DNA from: JAYPHU01 sp038127535
GTDB lineage: Bacteria; Pseudomonadota; Alphaproteobacteria; Rhodospirillales; UBA2165
Reading direction: 5' to 3'
Length of the DNA stretch: 9,663 bases
NCBI GenBank assembly: GCA_038127535.1
Contig: JAYPHU010000061.1
Coordinates: 1 to 9,663 of the forward strand
Part shown: positions 1 through 4,292 of the stretch, in pieces
How positions within the stretch are numbered: the first letter of the stretch is position 1
Layout: the number at the start of each line of letters is the position of its first letter
The notes under the pieces: model-generated
What the model saw: the letters and a program-made list of their open reading frames with translations, nothing else
Database searches by the model: none
What the model was told of the DNA's origin: nothing
Translations under genes and position numbers: made by a program

Positions 1-1
1 A

Positions 2-51
2 TGGCGACCCCGGCAGGATTCGAACCTGCGACCGTCGGATTAGAAATCTGA
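2..51 (-). other. 3' half of a tRNA-Arg(UCU) gene, probable integration (att) remnant
   Basis: Read on the minus strand, the segment shows an anticodon loop TTTCTAA (anticodon TCT at 44-42), the 3' anticodon stem TCCGA, a T arm GCAGG-TTCGAAT-CCTGC, a 3' acceptor strand CGGGGTC, discriminator G and encoded CCA. Upstream (rightwards) there is no D arm and no GACCCCG to pair with the acceptor strand; the 5' anticodon stem TCAGA pairs with one A-C mismatch. This is therefore a truncated tRNA, not a functional gene. Integrases often recombine in the anticodon or T loop of tRNA genes and leave such a displaced 3' fragment at one end of the element. That it is an att scar is inference, because no integrase gene is in the window. 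Confidence 0.65.
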
Positions 52-104
52 TCGTGGGGTGTTTCACGCCAGTCCCTAAGTCTCTGATATACCACCATAA
101 ATTG

Positions 105-204
105 GCGGAATACCGGAACTTACCGCGAGGTCGCTTAGCACGTCAACGCACAAAAGACCCCAGCTAAACACAGCAGAATAGTTTTATTCCGCATTTATTC
201 CGCA
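105..204. repeat. Short repeats next to the tRNA fragment (possible integrase arm sites)
   Basis: An 11-bp unit TTTATTCCGCA is perfectly tandem at 183-193 and 194-204. Its core TATTCCGC occurs once more in inverted orientation as GCGGAATA at 105-112. Repeats of this size close to an att core are typical of arm-type binding sites for tyrosine integrases. That role is inferred from position only; the copies themselves are plain in the sequence. No protein gene is evident in 52-224. Confidence 0.4.
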
Positions 205-224
205 CAGCAATCCGATGGTCACCC

Positions 225-491
225 CTACTCTACCCCGTCCTCAACCAGCGGCTTCACATGCTTTTCCCGGCGCTTATAAGCCTTTGGGTCAGGCTCCACT
301 TTGTGGCCCAATGCGTGGCGCATCTTCCAGCTCGGGTCCCTTGGCTTAGGCGTAACTGGCGCGGAGCGTTTCTTCGACTTCGGCAATGTACTTCCCCTCG
401 GTTCCACCAACTTCTTTTTTTCGTTGAAGTCGCCTCGGCATAGTTCAATTCTCCCGGGGCTCCACCATTTTTTCAATTCCGGCATACCCAC
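225..491 (-). CDS. Small basic hypothetical protein
   Basis: An open frame of 88 codons from GTG at 491, or 86 codons from the in-frame ATG at 485, ending in TAG at 225-227. I do not recognise the family. The product is strongly charged and rich in Lys, Arg and Pro, with no membrane segment or signal peptide. Its C-terminal third (HALGHKVEPDPKAYKRREKH) resembles the basic tails of small uncharacterised prophage proteins. A G-rich stretch (GGCGGTGGG) precedes the ATG and is only a weak ribosome binding site. It lies between the att-like remnant and the catabolic block and reads towards the tRNA fragment, so it probably belongs to the mobile element. Overlapping frames of similar length exist on both strands, so its reality is uncertain. 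Confidence 0.35.
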   Translation of the reverse strand: MGMPELKKWWSPGRIELCRGDFNEKKKLVEPRGSTLPKSKKRSAPVTPKPRDPSWKMRHALGHKVEPDPKAYKRREKHVKPLVEDGVE

Positions 492-551
492 CGCCGCCGG
501 TCAAAGCGGTTTTCGTCTCCTAGACTTCTCGGGTTCTCTTGAGACTGCCTC

Positions 552-580
552 TGGACCCCTTGTCTGCCGGTTTATACAAT
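552..580 (+). promoter_or_regulatory. Possible sigma70-type promoter for the dioxygenase genes
   Basis: TGGACC at 552-557 (4 of 6 matches to TTGACA) and TACAAT at 575-580 (5 of 6 matches to TATAAT) are separated by 17 bp. Transcription would start near 587, about 18 nt before the ATG at 605 and just upstream of the GAGGGAG ribosome binding site. The prediction rests on consensus matching only. The rest of the 492-604 gap shows nothing else I can support. Confidence 0.35.
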
Positions 581-604
581 GCGGCGAGAGAGGGAGTGAC
601 AATC

Positions 605-1918
605 ATGGACACACTATCTCCGCCAACCGATGCACGCCGTTTCGAAGCGGAACAACTCATCTTGGAATCGCCCGATGATTTCCGGGTACATGGCTCGGTC
701 TATACCAGCGAGGACATTTTCCGGGCTGAGATGAATCACGTGTTCGGAAAGTGCTGGGTCTTCGTGGGTCATGAAAGCGAAATTGCCCAGCCAGGTGACT
801 TCAAGACCTCTTATATCGGCCTCCGGCCGGTGGTTTTATCTCGGGACGAAGACGGCGGGATCAACGTTTTTTTGAATAGATGCCGTCACCGTGGCTCTGC
901 CCTTTGCCGGGAAGAGGCAGGTTCAGTCAAGAGGTTCCAATGCCCATATCACGGCTGGGTCTACGGTCTGGACGGATCGCTGCAAGGCATTGCCAAGCAC
1001 AAGGGCGGCTATCCGGATGACATTGACAAGTCCCAGTTAGGGCTCATGCGGGTGCCGCGCATGGAGAACTACCGGGGCATGATCTTCTGCAATATGGATC
1101 CGGATGCCATACCCTTCCTCGACTATTTAGGTGAAGCAAAGCCGTTTCTTGACACTCACCTGGACCGATCGCCGACCGGCGAGGTTGAAGTGGTTCACGG
1201 CGCACATCGGACCGAGTATCGGGGCAATTGGAAGTTTCAGGCCGAAAATTCCACGGACGGCTACCATGGCGATATCGTCCACGAGTCCTTTTTCAAATTG
1301 GTGGCGGAATTTGGCAATAAGGGCGGCCAGCATGGCGCGTATACCCAAGGTGATCTCGACGAGATTTTTGCCCATCGGATGACCGGTCGGACCCTCGGAT
1401 TCGAAAACGGCCACGGCATTTGGGAAAGCCCGCTCACGCCGGACGCTGCCGAGAATTTGAAACGAGGTCCGTTCAAAGACTATGTGGACTGGCTGGAAGA
1501 CGCCTACGGGACTCAGCGCATGCACGAGATGCTGAATTCCATGAATCTGTTGATCTTCCCGAGTATCGCCATCCTACACGGTCAGTTTCGGGTGATCCGG
1601 CCTATCAGCGTCGATCGCACCGAAGTTGCCATTCACTTTTTCAAATTGAAGGGGGCCTCCGAGGCTTACAACGATTTTCGCCTGTCGGGGTACCAGCGTT
1701 TCTTTGGGCCGGCCAGTTTTGGGTCTCCCGACGATGTCGAGATATTTGCATTCAATCAAACCGGGTTGCAAGCCGAAGAGGTTGAGTGGCTACTGCTCAG
1801 CCGGGGAATGGGTCGGGAGACTGCCGACAATCAAGGTGTCCGGGTCGCCGAGTCCACCGACGAGACTCCACAGCGATCATTCCACCGGGCCTGGAAAGAG
1901 CGTATGGGCGCCGCATGA
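605..1918 (+). CDS. Rieske non-heme iron aromatic ring-hydroxylating dioxygenase, alpha (large) subunit
   Basis: This is the catalytic subunit of a two-component-type aromatic-ring hydroxylating dioxygenase (437 aa, normal for the family). The Rieske [2Fe-2S] motif is CRHRG...CPYHGW, with ligands C93, H95, C113 and H116. The mononuclear iron site lies in NWKFQAENSTDGYHGDIVH: H221 and H226 as ligands with D218 as the bridging Asp. The third ligand is probably D376 or D377 in SPDDVEIF. The ATG at 605 is preferred over the in-frame ATG at 539 because GAGGGAG lies about 9 nt upstream and the protein then begins like its relatives. The stop overlaps the beta-subunit start (ATGA), so the two are translationally coupled. 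Known members oxidise benzoate, salicylate, biphenyl and similar rings using electrons from a ferredoxin and reductase, neither of which is encoded here. The substrate cannot be told from sequence. Confidence 0.93.
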   Translation: MDTLSPPTDARRFEAEQLILESPDDFRVHGSVYTSEDIFRAEMNHVFGKCWVFVGHESEIAQPGDFKTSYIGLRPVVLSRDEDGGINVFLNRCRHRGSALCREEAGSVKRFQCPYHGWVYGLDGSLQGIAKHKGGYPDDIDKSQLGLMRVPRMENYRGMIFCNMDPDAIPFLDYLGEAKPFLDTHLDRSPTGEVEVVHGAHRTEYRGNWKFQAENSTDGYHGDIVHESFFKLVAEFGNKGGQHGAYTQGDLDEIFAHRMTGRTLGFENGHGIWESPLTPDAAENLKRGPFKDYVDWLEDAYGTQRMHEMLNSMNLLIFPSIAILHGQFRVIRPISVDRTEVAIHFFKLKGASEAYNDFRLSGYQRFFGPASFGSPDDVEIFAFNQTGLQAEEVEWLLLSRGMGRETADNQGVRVAESTDETPQRSFHRAWKERMGAA

Positions 1919-2448
1919 GCCGGGCCGCCGAAGCCATACTCAGCCGTGCCGAGGCGGAGGATTTCCTCTTCGAGGAAGCCCGATTGATTGATGAAGGCCA
2001 CCACCAGGCCTGGCTCGACCTCTTCACCGCGGACGGCATCTATTGGCTGCCCATCAATGCCGATGCGGCGCCGACCGAGCATCTGTCGCTAATACTGGAT
2101 GATACGCATCGCCGGGAGGAAAGGGTCTACCGGTTGAGGCAAACACAGTTCCCTGCGCAAAGCCCGTCGTCCCAGACACTGCACGTGGTATCCAATATCC
2201 AGGTGCGCGATGGCATCACGGAAGAGCTTGCGAGTGGAGAGGTCACACTCTTCTCCTCGCAAATCATCCATGAAATTAGGGGAGGGAGCGCTGATGATCG
2301 CCAGTTGGGTTTAGGCGATCAGCGGACGTTCGCCGGCCGGGCCGAGCACCGCCTGCGCCGCGTCGACGGCGTGTGGAGAATGAGCCTCAAACGGCTTGTG
2401 CTTCTCAACCGGCGCACGCCCATCCCCAATCTGACGTTCTTGCTTTAG
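1915..2448 (+). CDS. Aromatic ring-hydroxylating dioxygenase, beta (small) subunit
   Basis: The 177-residue product has the usual length and sequence of the beta subunit, an NTF2/SnoaL-like cone fold. Visible hallmarks are the N-terminal FLFEEARLIDEGHHQAWLDL helix, FTADGIYWLP, the DDTHRREERVYRL segment, and a C-terminal part ending in VWRMSLKRLVLLNRR. It assembles with the upstream alpha subunit (alpha3beta3 in known enzymes) and is mainly structural. The start is the ATG at 1915, sharing ATGA with the alpha stop. The open frame extends upstream to 1786, but that stretch lies inside the alpha gene and does not look like the family. No strong Shine-Dalgarno is present, which fits coupling to alpha translation. 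It ends in TAG, converging on the arylsulfotransferase-like gene 85 bp away. I see no clear terminator in that gap. Confidence 0.92.
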   Translation: MSRAAEAILSRAEAEDFLFEEARLIDEGHHQAWLDLFTADGIYWLPINADAAPTEHLSLILDDTHRREERVYRLRQTQFPAQSPSSQTLHVVSNIQVRDGITEELASGEVTLFSSQIIHEIRGGSADDRQLGLGDQRTFAGRAEHRLRRVDGVWRMSLKRLVLLNRRTPIPNLTFLL

Positions 2449-2533
2449 CTGATCCGCTCATCCCTTGGGTTTGGGAGGAGATCATACCGGGGACACGTTC
2501 GGAGCCGGCCCGGCGCGCTCTATTCACCTGGCA

Positions 2534-3598
2534 CTACAATTCCACCCTGTTTCGGATTTGAGGACTATCGGCGCTATACCGGTAGGCGCGGAATACCCAG
2601 TTCACCAGGACCATGGGCGGATTTTCGTTCGAGATATCAGCGATATATTCCCATACGGTTTCGCCATCCCTGGTCACCTCAAAGATACACCCCTTTCCAC
2701 CTTCACATATCAATTTATTTCCGTTGGCGAGACGTTGCGCGCCACTGATATGGGGGCTCAAAAAACTCAGTTTGGGACTGCCGAAATATTCCCAAATGTG
2801 TTCCATGGTGTACGGGTCGAATTGGAGAATACTTGAATGCATGGATTCATGAGCATGCCAGCCGTTGCGGTAAACCAGCACATTGCCGTACTCAAGCAGG
2901 TGGCAGTCATGCTGGTGGCCCAGCTCCGAGTCCTGGTATTCCCATTTGATCTTACCGGTTTGGCGGTCGACAATGATGAGCAAGTTGAGATATCGGAAAC
3001 TCACGATGATATCGCCATTTGGCATCGGCGCACATGTGTTGGCATGCGCCCATTCATGCCGGCGGCACAGGGGGCAAATACTGTGCTTCTCGATATCCAG
3101 ATTTAAGGCTTCCCATTCCCACACCACATTGCCATCGTGATCCACTTCGCGAAGCATGTCCTGCCATGGTCCTCTGGGATCAAACATCTGCTACGTGCCG
3201 GGTCTGCCGCCTTTGATCTTTGCCATGATCGTGGGGTCCAGCTGTTTCCAGGCAATTTAGAGTGTATTGCCATTGGGTAATCGCCGGGCGTCATGATGTT
3301 GAAACTCATCATGGTGTTCCCAAACCACATTTCCGTCCCAATCATACTCTCTCAACATGCCGCCCTTACCGACGCGCATTCCAGGGCCATCCCCGGAACC
3401 CTCGCCGATAAAGAGATTACCGTTCTTCAGTAGCATACAATGGTTGATCCCCCCCTTCCCGAGTTTCCATCGGTGGACGCTCTCTCCGCCCATATTCAAC
3501 AAAAGGGCTTCATCATGATCGATGGGGGCAAACAGCGTGAGTCCGGGGAAGGATTTTTCCGCGTTGTGGTGCGTCAGACCATATTCTTTGATAAGCAA
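2534..3598 (-). pseudogene. Arylsulfotransferase (ASST)-like beta-propeller gene interrupted by two in-frame stop codons
   Basis: A single minus-strand frame of 355 codons runs from TTG 3598 to the final TAG at 2534-2536, with internal stops TAA (3259-3257) and TAG (3193-3191). The 21 codons between these stops (IAWKQLDPTIMAKIKGGRPG plus T) and both flanks remain coherent. No frameshift is needed: only two nonsense codons break the gene. Repeated propeller blades are visible (VVWEHHDEFQHHDARRLPNG, GKIKWEYQDSELGHQHDCHL, IWEYFGSP, GAQRLANGNKLICEGGKGC, GETVWEYIADI), typical of the arylsulfotransferase/PQQ-like propeller families. Bacterial arylsulfotransferases move sulfate between phenols. The TTG start is preceded by AAAGGA about 11 nt upstream, and no signal peptide is seen. 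The gene diverges from the VOC gene and converges on the dioxygenase beta gene. Decay by point mutation is the simplest reading; a sequencing error or stop readthrough is possible. An ATG at 3187 could give only a C-terminal fragment. Confidence 0.82.
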
Positions 3599-3613
3599 TT
3601 CTCAATGGTTCCT

Positions 3614-3646
3614 TTACGCCGTTTCTCGTTCAACTTACGCTTACGC
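3614..3646. repeat. Three TTACGC hexamers in the divergent ASST/VOC intergenic region
   Basis: TTACGC occurs at 3614-3619, 3635-3640 and 3641-3646, so copies are 21 bp and 6 bp apart, in the 68-bp gap between two divergent starts. The 21-bp step equals two helical turns, as expected for a regulator bound on one face. The location suggests an operator, but short repeats like this can arise by chance. I could not place convincing -35/-10 boxes here. Confidence 0.25.
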
Positions 3647-3666
3647 TCATAATAACGGAGCTTGCC

Positions 3667-4236
3667 ATGAACCTTAACATTTCCGCACCGGCAATCAGTG
3701 AGACAATTCTAAAGACGGGTCAGTTCGACGTCATGAAGAACTGGTACACGGTCGCCCTGGATATGGAACCAATCTTTGTCAGGGGCCGGCCGGAAAAAGT
3801 CTCTTGGACCGGTTCTCAGCAGATCGCTTTTTTCCGGCTGCGGGGGCAATATCCTTACGCTCAAATGTTTGGCGTTTTCGAAATCGACAACACCGCAGAT
3901 AAAATTACCAATGATCCCGGCCTTCATCATTTCCAATTGGCACATGGCAGTTTTGACGAACTCTTTGATCGCTACGACAAGCTAAAGGCATCGGGAGTCC
4001 TGCCTTTTCAAACCTGGAATCATGGTGTCATGACCAGTTTTTACTATGAGGACCCTGATGGTAATCAGGCGGAAATGACGTGCGTCAACTTCGAGCGGGA
4101 GGAAGACTTTCACGCCTATTTCGAGACTGAAGCCTATAAGAAAAACATCTCAGGGATAGAAATCGATGCCGATGATTACGTCGCCAGATACCGGTCCGGG
4201 ACGCCCCAAGAAGAACTTGTCGTTGTCCCCGCGTAG
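3667..4236 (+). CDS. VOC-superfamily (type I extradiol dioxygenase-like) protein
   Basis: The 189-residue protein has one vicinal-oxygen-chelate domain made of two beta-alpha-beta-beta-beta modules. Module 1 is ISETILKTGQFDVMKNWYTV; module 2 starts at GLHHFQLAHGSFDELFDRYD. The second ends in NHGVMTSFYYEDPDGNQAEM, which follows the extradiol ring-cleavage dioxygenase signature: H119, Y126, DPDG and the metal-ligand E136. H88 fits the second metal ligand. The first ligand, normally His in the HvvLkT segment, is E12 here, so the metal site is a variant. A ~50-residue charged tail follows the domain. Start ATG 3667 has CGGAG about 8 nt upstream. The role is inferred: cleavage or isomerisation of a (poly)hydroxylated ring made by neighbouring enzymes. 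It may instead be a non-oxidative VOC enzyme. It is followed after 56 bp by the transhydroxylase genes and is probably cotranscribed with them. Confidence 0.85.
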   Translation: MNLNISAPAISETILKTGQFDVMKNWYTVALDMEPIFVRGRPEKVSWTGSQQIAFFRLRGQYPYAQMFGVFEIDNTADKITNDPGLHHFQLAHGSFDELFDRYDKLKASGVLPFQTWNHGVMTSFYYEDPDGNQAEMTCVNFEREEDFHAYFETEAYKKNISGIEIDADDYVARYRSGTPQEELVVVPA

Positions 4237-4292
4237 CGATGTTGTAAGGTCAAGCAGCCATGCCAAGAGTTAACGTATAGAAGAGATCATTT

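Noticed and set aside
2..130. Complete tRNA gene on the minus strand
   Set aside because: Only the anticodon loop, T arm, acceptor 3' strand and CCA are present; no D arm and no GACCCCG 5' acceptor strand occur within the next ~100 bases. The GGTGGTATATCAGAG-like stretch upstream is only D-arm-like and does not fold correctly.
539..604. Upstream ATG (539) as the start of the Rieske alpha subunit
   Set aside because: The extra 22 residues do not resemble the family, and the ATG at 605 has a good GAGGGAG ribosome binding site. The probable promoter -10 box (575-580) also lies downstream of 539.
301..678. 125-codon plus-strand ORF overlapping the dioxygenase start
   Set aside because: It runs into the alpha-subunit gene in another frame, has low-complexity composition and no recognisable domain or ribosome binding site.
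1786..1914. N-terminal extension of the beta subunit
   Set aside because: The frame is open only because it overlaps the alpha gene; the family N-terminus begins at the ATG at 1915.
3191..3193. TAG as a pyrrolysine or otherwise recoded codon
   Set aside because: A second interruption is TAA, and TAG serves as a normal stop for the beta subunit, VOC protein, transhydroxylase small subunit and thioredoxin. No downstream recoding element was recognised.
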